Under the pieces are notes generated by a model. It saw nothing but the letters and a program-made list of their open reading frames with translations, was not told the origin of the DNA and searched no databases. This document shows positions 1 to 6,497 of a DNA stretch of 11,153 nt, piece by piece (the stretch's first letter is position 1; every line of letters begins with the position of its first letter). Made by a program: the position numbers and the translations under genes. Origin of the DNA: Pseudomonadota bacterium (GTDB lineage Bacteria > Pseudomonadota > Gammaproteobacteria > Enterobacterales > Enterobacteriaceae); contig JAFACP010000201.1 of assembly GCA_023425455.1 (NCBI GenBank), positions 1 to 11,153 on the forward strand. Reading direction: 5' to 3'.

Positions 1-690
1 GCGCATAACCTGGCACAGGTCCGGGACAAAATCTCAGCCGCTGCAGCACGTTGCGGCCGTTCTTCAGAAGAAGTGACATTACTTGCCGTTAGCAAAACTA
101 AGCCTGCGAGCGCCATCGCAGAAGCGATTGACGCAGGCCAGCGTGCGTTTGGCGAAAACTATGTGCAGGAAGGCGTCGACAAAATTCGTCACTTCCGCGA
201 AACAGGCAATGCGGATCTGCAATGGCACTTTATTGGCCCGCTGCAGTCGAACAAAAGCCGTCTGGTGGCCGAACATTTTGACTGGTGTCATACCGTCGAT
301 CGCCTGCGTATTGCCACCCGTCTTAATGACCAGCGTCCGGCGGAGATGCCCGCGCTGAACGTGCTGATTCAAATCAATATCAGCGACGAAAACAGCAAAT
401 CCGGGATCCCGCTGAGCGAGCTTGACGCACTGGCGGCAGAGGTTGCGGCGCTGCCGCGGTTAACCCTGCGCGGAGTGATGGCCATTCCGGCGCCCGAGTC
501 AAGTTATGAAAGGCAGTTTGCCGTGGCACAGCAAATGGCGGTAGCATTTGAGGCGCTCAAGGCGCGTTATGCGACAGTAGACACGCTGTCACTGGGCATG
601 TCGGATGATATGGAAGCCGCTATCGCGGCAGGCAGCACGATGGTGCGCATCGGTACCGCAATTTTCGGTGCGCGCGACTACACCCAATAA
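1..690 (+). CDS. yggS: YggS, PLP homeostasis protein (5' end cut by window)
   Basis: Pyridoxal-5'-phosphate-binding protein of the YggS/PROSC (PLPBP) family, a cytoplasmic TIM-barrel protein with no known catalytic activity that buffers and distributes PLP. The open frame runs unbroken from base 1, starting A-H-N-L-A-Q-V-R-D-K. This matches E. coli YggS from about residue 5, so roughly four codons lie before the window and the full protein should be about 233 residues. An internal GTG at 73 is not the start, because homology clearly continues upstream of it. The PLP lysine is in AVSKTKPA, with the AAA codon at 94-96 (Lys36 in E. coli numbering). The family signatures FGENYVQE, WHFIGPLQSNK and the C-terminal LSMGMSDDME-type motif (here LGMSDDMEAAI) with MVRIGTAIFG are all present. 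It is the first visible gene of the yggS-yggT-yggU-rdgB-hemW operon; yggT follows after 21 bases. Confidence 0.97.
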   Translation, partial: AHNLAQVRDKISAAAARCGRSSEEVTLLAVSKTKPASAIAEAIDAGQRAFGENYVQEGVDKIRHFRETGNADLQWHFIGPLQSNKSRLVAEHFDWCHTVDRLRIATRLNDQRPAEMPALNVLIQINISDENSKSGIPLSELDALAAEVAALPRLTLRGVMAIPAPESSYERQFAVAQQMAVAFEALKARYATVDTLSLGMSDDMEAAIAAGSTMVRIGTAIFGARDYTQ

Positions 691-711
691 TAAGGAAACC
701 TGAGGAACGCC

Positions 712-1278
712 ATGAAGACGTTGACTTTCCTGCTCTCCACGGTCATTGAGCTCTATACGATGGCGCTGTTGCTGCGCGTCTGGATGCAGTGGGCCCGTTG
801 TGATTTTTATAACCCCTTTTCGCAGTTTGTGGTGAAAATTACCCAGCCGGTGGTGGGGCCGCTGCGCCGTATTATCCCGGCAATGGGGCCCATCGACAGC
901 GCGTCGCTGCTGGTGGCGTTTATTCTGAGCGTGATCAAAGCCATCGTGCTGTTTATGGTGGTCACCTTCCAGCCGATTATCTGGATTGCCGCCGTCCTGA
1001 TCCTGGTGAAGACTATCGGGTCGCTGATCTTCTGGGTGCTGCTGGTGATGGCCATCATGAGCTGGGTCAGCCAGGGCCGGAGTCCGGTGGAGTATGCGCT
1101 TATCCAGCTGACGGAACCGCTGCTGCGTCCGATTCGCAACCTGCTGCCGTCAATGGGCGGTATCGACTTCTCTCCGATGATCCTCGTCCTGCTGCTGTAC
1201 GTCATCAATATGGGGATCGCCGAGCTGCTGCAGTCTACCGGCAATATGCTGCTGCCGGGGCTGTGGATGGCGCTATGA
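712..1278 (+). CDS. yggT: YggT family integral membrane protein
   Basis: Inner-membrane protein of the YGGT family (PF02325), 188 residues, function not established; the family has been linked to osmotic or ion tolerance and commonly sits beside yggS. The sequence shows two tandem YGGT units. Residues 45-62 ([18 protein letters not shown]) repeat as residues 135-152 ([18 protein letters not shown]), exactly 90 residues later. Each unit is flanked by hydrophobic segments, roughly at 5-25, 64-84, 88-118 and 155-172. The start is supported by GAGG at 702-705, six bases before ATG. The stop TGA overlaps the yggU ATG (ATGA at 1275-1278), which suggests translational coupling. Confidence 0.95.
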   Translation: MKTLTFLLSTVIELYTMALLLRVWMQWARCDFYNPFSQFVVKITQPVVGPLRRIIPAMGPIDSASLLVAFILSVIKAIVLFMVVTFQPIIWIAAVLILVKTIGSLIFWVLLVMAIMSWVSQGRSPVEYALIQLTEPLLRPIRNLLPSMGGIDFSPMILVLLLYVINMGIAELLQSTGNMLLPGLWMAL

Positions 1279-1562
1279 GTGCAGTAAGCACCTGCGCTGA
1301 GGGGCTGGTTTTACGGCTGTATATTCAGCCGAAAGCCAGCCGCGATAACATTATTGGTCTGCATGGCGATGAATTAAAAGTCGCCATCACTGCCCCACCG
1401 GTTGATGGCCAGGCGAATGCGCATCTGGTTAAATATCTGGCCAAACAGTTTCGCGTTGCCAAAAGCCAGGTGATCCTTGAGAAAGGTGAGACCGGGCGGC
1501 ATAAACAGGTAAAAATCCTCCATCCGCAATCCATCCCGACGGACGTCGCGGCGCTGATTTAA
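1275..1562 (+). CDS. yggU: YggU, DUF167 family protein
   Basis: Small cytoplasmic protein of the YggU/DUF167 family (PF02594), 95 residues, biochemical function unknown. The start chosen is ATG 1275 (M-S-A-V-S), because it forms an ATGA overlap with the yggT stop and agrees with the E. coli protein of 96 residues. A GTG four codons upstream at 1263 (V-D-G-A-M-S) is a possible alternative. Visible family hallmarks are the N-terminal strand [12 protein letters not shown], the central [11 protein letters not shown] motif and the basic [11 protein letters not shown] segment near the C-terminus. It sits between yggT and rdgB (12-base gap to rdgB), so it is almost certainly transcribed with them. 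Confidence 0.94.
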   Translation: MSAVSTCAEGLVLRLYIQPKASRDNIIGLHGDELKVAITAPPVDGQANAHLVKYLAKQFRVAKSQVILEKGETGRHKQVKILHPQSIPTDVAALI

Positions 1563-1574
1563 CAGGACTCAACG

Positions 1575-2168
1575 ATGCAGAAAGTTGTTCTCGCTACCGG
1601 CAACGCCGGTAAAGTACGCGAGCTGGCCTCGCTATTAAATGATTTTGGTCTGGAGGTGGTCGCGCAGACGGAGCTCGGCGTGGGCTCCGTCGAGGAGACC
1701 GGTCTGACGTTTATTGAGAACGCGATCCTCAAGGCCCGTCATGCCGCCAGCGTTACCGGCCTGCCGGCGATTGCCGACGATTCAGGCCTGGCGGTCGATT
1801 ACCTCGGCGGCGCGCCTGGGATCTACTCCGCCCGCTATGCCGGCGAGGACGCCAGCGACCAGCAGAATCTGGAAAAGCTGCTGGTTGCGCTGCAGGAGGT
1901 GCCCGACGCACAGCGCCGCGCCCAGTTTCACTGCGTGCTGGTCTACATGCGTCATGCGGACGATCCGACGCCGATCGTCTGCCACGGCAGCTGGCCGGGG
2001 ATCATTACCCGTGAGGCAGCAGGCAGCGGCGGCTTCGGCTACGACCCGATTTTCTTTGTCCCGTCTGAGGGTAAAACCGCCGCGCAGCTGACCCGCGAAG
2101 AGAAAAGCGCGATCTCCCACCGTGGGCGCGCCTTAACACAGTTACTGGAAGCATTACGTAATGGCTAA
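1575..2168 (+). CDS. rdgB: RdgB, dITP/XTP pyrophosphatase
   Basis: Non-canonical purine NTP pyrophosphatase of the HAM1/RdgB family, which hydrolyses dITP, ITP and XTP to the monophosphate and pyrophosphate. This keeps deaminated purines out of DNA and RNA. It is 197 residues, the same length as E. coli RdgB. The N-terminal substrate loop [13 protein letters not shown] is present (Thr8, Asn10, Lys13). The ADDSG motif places the catalytic aspartate pair at Asp68-Asp69. GGFGYDPIF and the C-terminal SHRGRAL motif, which reads the purine base, are intact. The last eight bases overlap the start of hemW (ATG 2161), so the two genes are likely coupled. Confidence 0.97.
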   Translation: MQKVVLATGNAGKVRELASLLNDFGLEVVAQTELGVGSVEETGLTFIENAILKARHAASVTGLPAIADDSGLAVDYLGGAPGIYSARYAGEDASDQQNLEKLLVALQEVPDAQRRAQFHCVLVYMRHADDPTPIVCHGSWPGIITREAAGSGGFGYDPIFFVPSEGKTAAQLTREEKSAISHRGRALTQLLEALRNG

Positions 2169-3297
2169 TTTGCCGCCGCTGAGTCTTTATATTCACATTC
2201 CCTGGTGCGTGCAGAAATGCCCGTACTGCGATTTCAATTCCCATGCGCTGAAGGGCGAAGTACCGCACGACGATTATGTGCAGCATTTGCTGGCCGATCT
2301 GGATGCCGACGTGCCTTATGCTCAGGGGCGTGAAGTAAAGACGATTTTCATTGGCGGCGGCACGCCGAGCCTGCTGTCTGGCCCGGCGATGCAGACGCTG
2401 CTGGACGGTGTGCGGGCGCGTCTGACGCTGGCGGCAGACGCTGAAATAACGATGGAGGCCAACCCTGGCACCGTCGAGGCCGATCGTTTTGTCGAGTATC
2501 AGCGCGCGGGCGTTAACCGCATCTCCATCGGCGTGCAGAGCTTTAGCGAGCCGAAATTAAAACGCCTGGGACGGATCCACGGGCCAACAGAGGCAAAACG
2601 GGCGGCGACGCTGGCAACCGGCCTTCACCTGCGCAGCTTTAACCTTGACCTGATGCACGGCCTGCCGGACCAGTCGCTGGAAGAGGCGCTGGACGACCTG
2701 CGTCAGGCGATTGCGCTCTCCCCGCCGCATCTCTCCTGGTATCAGTTAACGATTGAACCCAACACCCTGTTCGGCTCGCGTCCGCCGGTGCTCCCCGACG
2801 ATGACGCCCTGTGGGATATCTTTGAGCAGGGCCACCAGCTGTTGACCGCTGCCGGCTATCAGCAGTATGAAACCTCCGCGTATGCGAAACCCGGCTACCA
2901 GTGCCAGCACAACCTGAACTACTGGCGCTTTGGCGATTATCTCGGGATCGGCTGCGGCGCACACGGCAAAGTGACCTTCCCGGACGGACGCATACTGCGC
3001 ACGGCCAAAACCCGCCATCCGCGTGGCTATATGGAAGGCCGCTATCTGGAGCGTCAGCACGATGTCGCCGACAGCGATAAGCCATTCGAGTTCTTTATGA
3101 ACCGTTTTCGTCTGCTTGAACCGGCTCCGCGCGCGGAATTTACCCGCTACACCGGGCTGCCGGAGTCGGTGATTCGCCCGCAGATCGATGCGGCGCTGGC
3201 GCAGGGGTATCTCACCGAATGCGCCACCGTCTGGCAAATTACCGACCACGGGAAACTGTTTTTGAACTCATTACTGGAACTGTTTCTCAGCGAATAA
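2161..3297 (+). CDS. hemW: HemW, radical-SAM family heme chaperone
   Basis: Radical-SAM protein of the HemW family, 378 residues, the same length as E. coli HemW. Members bind heme and a [4Fe-4S] cluster and are thought to deliver heme to membrane respiratory enzymes. They were formerly misannotated as a second oxygen-independent coproporphyrinogen oxidase. The cluster motif C-x3-C-x2-C is at Cys16, Cys20 and Cys23, and the SAM-contacting GGGTPS is at residues 65-70. [15 protein letters not shown] and [10 protein letters not shown] follow in canonical order, then the HemN_C-type tail GCGAHGK through LLELFL. The start overlaps the rdgB end by eight bases. It is the last gene of the operon; two hairpins follow the stop. 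Confidence 0.96.
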   Translation: MANLPPLSLYIHIPWCVQKCPYCDFNSHALKGEVPHDDYVQHLLADLDADVPYAQGREVKTIFIGGGTPSLLSGPAMQTLLDGVRARLTLAADAEITMEANPGTVEADRFVEYQRAGVNRISIGVQSFSEPKLKRLGRIHGPTEAKRAATLATGLHLRSFNLDLMHGLPDQSLEEALDDLRQAIALSPPHLSWYQLTIEPNTLFGSRPPVLPDDDALWDIFEQGHQLLTAAGYQQYETSAYAKPGYQCQHNLNYWRFGDYLGIGCGAHGKVTFPDGRILRTAKTRHPRGYMEGRYLERQHDVADSDKPFEFFMNRFRLLEPAPRAEFTRYTGLPESVIRPQIDAALAQGYLTECATVWQITDHGKLFLNSLLELFLSE

Positions 3298-3306
3298 TCT
3301 TCCCCC

Positions 3307-3333
3307 CGTGCCTGTCGACCACCGGCAGGCACG
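3307..3333. repeat. Hairpin 1 downstream of hemW
   Basis: Inverted repeat with an 11-bp stem: CGTGCCTGTCG at 3307-3317, loop ACCAC at 3318-3322, and CGGCAGGCACG at 3323-3333. It contains one T/G wobble and is otherwise fully paired. It begins nine bases after the hemW stop. There is no T-run after it, so it is not a classical intrinsic terminator; an RNA 3'-end stabiliser or processing site is possible. Confidence 0.75.
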
Positions 3334-3334
3334 C

Positions 3335-3357
3335 AATGCTCGTCATTTTCGAGCATT
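3335..3357. repeat. Hairpin 2 downstream of hemW
   Basis: Perfect 8-bp inverted repeat: AATGCTCG at 3335-3342, loop TCATTTT at 3343-3349, and CGAGCATT at 3350-3357. Only one base separates it from the preceding hairpin. No T-tract follows directly. Together the pair probably marks the 3' end of the hemW transcript. Confidence 0.7.
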
Positions 3358-3495
3358 CCACTCGTGATTACCTGTTATTTCTCCTCGTTTTTCCTCTTCA
3401 GCCTGTCATCCCGCCGCGACACAAGGGCAATAAAGTTAACCTGGCGCACAAAAATTAATACCCGTGCATTTTGTGTCAAAAAACTGTGAACTGGA

Positions 3496-3526
3496 TTGTT
3501 CATGGATGTCGGACAGAAACTATAAG
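3496..3526 (+). promoter_or_regulatory. Candidate promoter of the TRAP operon
   Basis: The best -10 is TATAAG at 3521-3526 (five of six to consensus). No good -35 lies 16-18 bases upstream; TTGTTC at 3496-3501 is weak and 19 bases away. A TGTGA half-site at 3485-3489 and the inverted repeat TGAAC-N6-GTTCA at 3487-3502 sit about where a class II activator would bind. This suggests an activator-dependent promoter. Predicted from pattern only. Confidence 0.4.
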
Positions 3527-3537
3527 ATGTCATACAT
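3527..3537. promoter_or_regulatory. GntR-like operator candidate O1 (ATGTCATACAT)
   Basis: The inverted repeat ATGT-CAT-ACAT lies immediately downstream of the putative -10. It has the GT-N3-AC core typical of FadR-subfamily GntR operators. A repressor bound here would block initiation. No regulator gene is present in the window. Confidence 0.35.
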
Positions 3538-3549
3538 GTTTTCCTACGA

Positions 3550-3570
3550 GGTGGGTATTTGTATACCACC
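3550..3570. promoter_or_regulatory. GntR-like operator candidate O2, palindrome upstream of dctP
   Basis: A perfect inverted repeat GGTAT-TTGT-ATACC at 3554-3567 sits inside a longer imperfect one, GGTGG (3550-3554) to CCACC (3566-3570), with one bulged G. Its right part, TTGTATACCA (3559-3568), resembles the TTGGTATACCAA-type sites of uronate-responsive GntR regulators. It would lie in the 5' leader, so it could act as an operator or as an RNA hairpin. Confidence 0.4.
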
Positions 3571-3600
3571 AGACAACATGTAATAAGCATGGAGCCGACA

Positions 3601-4587
3601 ATGAAGAAGATCTCGTTTAAACGCACACTTCTGGGTGTATCCCTTCTCGCCCTTTGCGTCACTGGCGTACAGGCCGCGGAAAAGGTGACGTTAAAGCTGG
3701 CACACAACCTTGAACGTAGTCATGTCGTACATCAGGCATTTGAGCAAATGGCGAAAGAGGTCAAAACACTTTCCGACGGAAATATGACCATTCGCATCTA
3801 CCCCAGCAGCCAGATGGGTAGCGCCCGTGAAACCATGGAATTGCTGCAGAACGGCGCGCTGGATATGACAAAAGGCTCCGCCAGCGACCTGGAATCTTTC
3901 GATAGCGTTTACGCCATTTATAACCTGCCCTATCTGTTTAAAGACCAGAACCATTTCAACAAAGTGGTGTTTGGCGATATCGGCAAAGAGATCATGACCG
4001 CCAGCAAGGATAAAGGCTTCTTCGCCCTTTCCGCCTACGTGGCCGGCACCCGCAGCTTCTATGCGAAAAAACCGATTACCAAACCTGAAGATTTAAAAGG
4101 GCTGAAAATCCGCGTTCAGGCCAGCCCAACCACCCTGAAAATGATCGAGCTGATGGGCGGCTCACCAACCCCAATCTCCTTCGGCGAGGTCTATACCGCC
4201 ATGCAGCAGGGGGTGGTGGATGGCGCCGAAAATAACGTTCCTTCATGGGTACAAACCCGCCATATCGAGATTGCAAAAGTCTTCTCTGAAGATGAGCACG
4301 CCTCTATCCCTGACTTCCTCGTCATCTCCACCAAAACCTGGAACAAGCTGACGCCAGAACAGCAGCAGATCCTGACAAAAGCGGCGAAAGACTCCGAAGT
4401 GTGGCAGCAAAAAGCGTGGGATAAAGTCGAAGCCGAAACCCGCGCGCAGGCCAAGACAATGGGCGCTGAGTTTGTGAAGGTGGATAAAGCCCCGTTCCGC
4501 GCGGCCGTTCAGCCACTGTATGACGACTTCAAAAAAGATCCAAAACAGGCCGAGTGGCTCGCGAAATTTGAACAAGCAACTGAGTAA
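3601..4587 (+). CDS. dctP: TRAP transporter periplasmic solute-binding protein (DctP family)
   Basis: Extracytoplasmic solute receptor of a tripartite ATP-independent periplasmic transporter, 328 residues (family usual about 320-340). Residues 1-25 are a Sec signal peptide with a KKISFKR n-region, a hydrophobic core and likely cleavage at VQA|AE. The mature part has the family pattern: IYPSSQMGSARE (66-77), GTRSFY (149-154), KIRVQASP (169-176) and AMQQGVVDGAENN (200-212). Arg151, Arg171 and Asn211 align with the carboxylate-binding Arg127, Arg147 and Asn187 of SiaP by a constant offset of 24, so the ligand should be a carboxylate. Start: ATG 3601 has GGAG six bases upstream and puts the signal peptide at the N-terminus. 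The in-frame ATG 3589 and TTG 3559 have no comparable support. dctQ follows after 48 bases. Substrate is unknown; dicarboxylates, uronates and aldonates are all possible. Confidence 0.93.
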   Translation: MKKISFKRTLLGVSLLALCVTGVQAAEKVTLKLAHNLERSHVVHQAFEQMAKEVKTLSDGNMTIRIYPSSQMGSARETMELLQNGALDMTKGSASDLESFDSVYAIYNLPYLFKDQNHFNKVVFGDIGKEIMTASKDKGFFALSAYVAGTRSFYAKKPITKPEDLKGLKIRVQASPTTLKMIELMGGSPTPISFGEVYTAMQQGVVDGAENNVPSWVQTRHIEIAKVFSEDEHASIPDFLVISTKTWNKLTPEQQQILTKAAKDSEVWQQKAWDKVEAETRAQAKTMGAEFVKVDKAPFRAAVQPLYDDFKKDPKQAEWLAKFEQATE

Positions 4588-4597
4588 CGTTGTTCAC

Positions 4598-4615
4598 GGG
4601 CCTGCTCCCAGACCC
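4598..4615 (+). repeat. Small hairpin in the dctP-dctQ gap
   Basis: GGGCCTG (4598-4604), loop CTCC, and CAGACCC (4609-4615) form six pairs and one C/A mismatch, followed by ATTTCT. It may stabilise the dctP message or cause partial termination, so that binding protein exceeds membrane subunits. Weak structure. Confidence 0.35.
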
Positions 4616-4635
4616 ATTTCTCCGGGGTAATTACG

Positions 4636-5139
4636 ATGATTTTAAACCGCATTAAGCGCGTGGTTGATGGCGTCATTGCGACATTTTCCGTCGCGGTGAT
4701 GGTCGCACTGGTCATCTGCGTGGTGTGGCAAGTATTTAGTCGTTACGTTCTCAATCAGCCCAGCACCATCACCGATGAGCTGGCCCGTTTTCTGATGATT
4801 TGGGTCGGCCTGCTGGGCGCGGCCTATACGGTAGGCAAGCAGCGCCACCTGGCCATTGACCTGCTGGCCGTCTCGCTGAATGAACGCAAACAGGCGCTGC
4901 TCGCCGTGGTGATCAACCTTCTCATCTTCCTGTTTGCCGGCTCGGTGATTGTCACCGGCGGGCTGAAGCTGATTGAGAAAACGCTGGCCACCGCCCAGGT
5001 GTCAGCCGCCATGCAGATCCCGATGGGCTATGTCTATTTCATTCTCCCGCTGTGCGGCCTGGTGATAATGTTCTACGCACTGTGCTTCATTCTGCAGGGG
5101 ATCTCTCGTCTGACCCAGCCGCAGGAGGCCTCTCGCTAA
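4636..5139 (+). CDS. dctQ: TRAP transporter small membrane subunit (DctQ family)
   Basis: Small integral membrane subunit of the TRAP transporter, 167 residues, the usual DctQ length. Four hydrophobic segments are visible, at about 14-36, 48-67, 86-107 and 130-154. Conserved family features are SRYVLNQPSTITDELARF after the first segment and WVGLLGAAYTVGKQRHLAID across the second, with the basic loop KQRH. It pairs with DctM to form the membrane complex that docks the binding protein. ATG 4636 is preceded by a weak GGGG-type purine stretch at 4624-4627. Its stop shares one base with the dctM start (TAATG at 5137-5141), indicating coupled translation of the two membrane subunits. Confidence 0.93.
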   Translation: MILNRIKRVVDGVIATFSVAVMVALVICVVWQVFSRYVLNQPSTITDELARFLMIWVGLLGAAYTVGKQRHLAIDLLAVSLNERKQALLAVVINLLIFLFAGSVIVTGGLKLIEKTLATAQVSAAMQIPMGYVYFILPLCGLVIMFYALCFILQGISRLTQPQEASR

Positions 5140-6440
5140 TGGACGGTTATATCGCGCTTACCCTTTTCGGGTCGTTTTTCGTTCTGGTGGCCCTCGGCGT
5201 GCCGATCTCTTTCTCCATCGGTATTGCGACAGTCTCCTCCATGCTGCTGATGTTCCCGTGGGACATCGCGGTGATCACCGTGTCCCAGCGCCTGGCCAAC
5301 GGCCTGGATAACTTCGCCCTGCTGGCGATCCCGTTCTTTATTTTTGCCGGAACGCTGATGAACAGCGGAGGGATCGCCATCCGCCTGATCAATCTGGCGC
5401 AGGTGATGGTTGGCCGCGTGCCGGGCTCCTTAGGCCATGTGAACGTGCTGGCGAACATGATGTTTGGCTCTATCTCCGGTTCTGCCGTAGCCGCCGCGGC
5501 GGCGGTAGGGGGCACCCTCAACCCGATTCAGACTCAAAAAGGCTATCACCCCGCCTTTTCCACGGCGGTGAACGTCTCATCCTGCATTACCGGACTGCTG
5601 ATCCCACCGTCCAACGTGCTGATCGTTTTCTCGCTGACGGCCGGTGGCGTTTCGGTCGCGTCGCTGTTTATGGCTGGTTATCTGCCGGGGATCCTGATGG
5701 GGCTCTCCATCATGGTGGTGTGCGCGATTATCGCCAAACGCCGCGGATACCCGGTCTCCGAGCGGCCAACCTGCGCCCAGGCGGCAAAAGCCCTTTTAGA
5801 CGCGCTGCCAAGTCTGCTGCTGGTGGTTATCGTGATGGGCGGGATCCTTGGTGGGATCTTTACCGCCACGGAAGCCTCGGCGATTGCCGTGGTCTACACC
5901 TTTATTCTGTCGGTGCTGATTTACCGGGAAGTGAAATGGCGCGATCTGCCGAAACTGATCCTCGAATCGGTGGTCACCACCTCGATTGTTCTGCTGCTGA
6001 TTGGTTTCTCCGTCGGGATGTCATGGGCCATGACCAACGCCGATATCCCTTATATGATCAGCGACACGCTGATGGGGATTTCTGACAACCCGCTGATCAT
6101 TCTGCTGCTGATCAACATCGTGCTGTTAATTGTCGGTATCTTCATGGACATGACGCCGGCGGTACTGATCTTCACGCCAATCTTCCTGCCTATCGCGCAG
6201 GATCTGGGGATGGACCCGGTGCATTTCGGCATCATGATGGTGGCGAACCTGTGTATCGGGTTGTTGACGCCGCCGGTTGGTAGCGCGCTGTTCGTCGGCT
6301 GTTCGATTTCCGGGGTTAAAATTCAGCACCTGATCAAACCGCTGCTGCCGTTTTATTTCGCACTGCTGGTCGCGTTGATGCTGATCACCTACATTCCTGA
6401 GATCTCCCTGTTTATTCCGCAGGCGCTCGGCTTAATGTAA
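5139..6440 (+). CDS. dctM: TRAP transporter large membrane subunit (DctM family)
   Basis: Large permease subunit of the TRAP transporter, 433 residues (family about 425-440), very hydrophobic, with many membrane segments. It carries out sodium-coupled transport in the inner membrane. The two pseudo-symmetric halves are visible: GSISGSAVA (110-118) with LIPPSN (154-159) in the first, and FTATEASAIAVVYT (241-254) with LLTPPVGSALF (375-385) in the second. These correspond to the re-entrant hairpin and sodium-site regions of the family. Start: ATG 5139 overlaps the dctQ stop and has AGGAGG at 5123-5128. An upstream in-frame GTG at 5052 lies inside dctQ and is not used. A strong terminator begins eight bases after the stop. 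No substrate-metabolising gene follows. Confidence 0.94.
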   Translation: MDGYIALTLFGSFFVLVALGVPISFSIGIATVSSMLLMFPWDIAVITVSQRLANGLDNFALLAIPFFIFAGTLMNSGGIAIRLINLAQVMVGRVPGSLGHVNVLANMMFGSISGSAVAAAAAVGGTLNPIQTQKGYHPAFSTAVNVSSCITGLLIPPSNVLIVFSLTAGGVSVASLFMAGYLPGILMGLSIMVVCAIIAKRRGYPVSERPTCAQAAKALLDALPSLLLVVIVMGGILGGIFTATEASAIAVVYTFILSVLIYREVKWRDLPKLILESVVTTSIVLLLIGFSVGMSWAMTNADIPYMISDTLMGISDNPLIILLLINIVLLIVGIFMDMTPAVLIFTPIFLPIAQDLGMDPVHFGIMMVANLCIGLLTPPVGSALFVGCSISGVKIQHLIKPLLPFYFALLVALMLITYIPEISLFIPQALGLM

Positions 6441-6447
6441 GGACAAA

Positions 6448-6480
6448 AAAACCGGATAGCGGCTGGCGCTATCCGGTTTT
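6448..6480. terminator. Bidirectional intrinsic terminator between dctM and yggN
   Basis: Perfect 14-bp inverted repeat: AAAACCGGATAGCG at 6448-6461, loop GCTGG, and CGCTATCCGGTTTT at 6467-6480. The plus strand ends in four T. The minus strand reads into seven T (complement of the A-run 6445-6451), so it is the stronger terminator for yggN. It serves the two convergent transcripts. Confidence 0.9.
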
Positions 6481-6497
6481 CCTGTACGCAACCGGGG

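Larger units (their letters stand above)
3298..3600 (+). promoter_or_regulatory. Gene-free region between hemW and the TRAP operon
   Basis: This 303-base stretch contains no convincing coding frame. From 5' to 3' it holds two adjacent hairpins (3307-3333 and 3335-3357), a pyrimidine-rich segment (about 3369-3412), an A/T-rich segment with a possible half CRP site (TGTGA at 3485-3489), a -10-like TATAAG at 3521-3526, and then several palindromes before the ribosome-binding site of dctP. The A/T enrichment contrasts with the flanking genes, as expected for a promoter region. In E. coli the same slot carries yggM and ansB, and I see no remnant of either here. Confidence 0.7.

Noticed and set aside
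73..690. GTG at 73 as the start of yggS
   Set aside because: The frame is open back to base 1 and the residues encoded there match the known YggS N-terminus, so the gene is simply cut by the window edge.
3219..3458. Plus-strand 79-codon frame overlapping the hemW end
   Set aside because: Out of frame with hemW, it spans both hairpins and has no family resemblance; most likely chance.
3482..3503. Full CRP site upstream of dctP
   Set aside because: Only the left TGTGA half is good and the right half does not match, so it is noted as a possible half-site only.
3559..3600. N-terminal extension of dctP from TTG 3559 or ATG 3589
   Set aside because: It would place 4-14 extra residues before a good signal peptide. 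ATG 3601 has GGAG at proper spacing, and the extension covers the operator palindrome.
3375..3707. Minus-strand 110-codon frame across the dctP promoter and signal peptide
   Set aside because: No recognisable motif, no ribosome-binding site of note, and it runs through promoter-like A/T-rich DNA and the dctP 5' end.
5052..5138. N-terminal extension of dctM from GTG 5052
   Set aside because: It lies inside dctQ; the TAATG overlap and the AGGAGG at 5123-5128 fix the start at 5139.
6448..6480. REP/BIME-type repeat
   Set aside because: CCGGATAGCG resembles REP palindromes, but its position between convergent genes with T-runs on both strands fits a bidirectional terminator better; the genome-wide copy number cannot be seen here.
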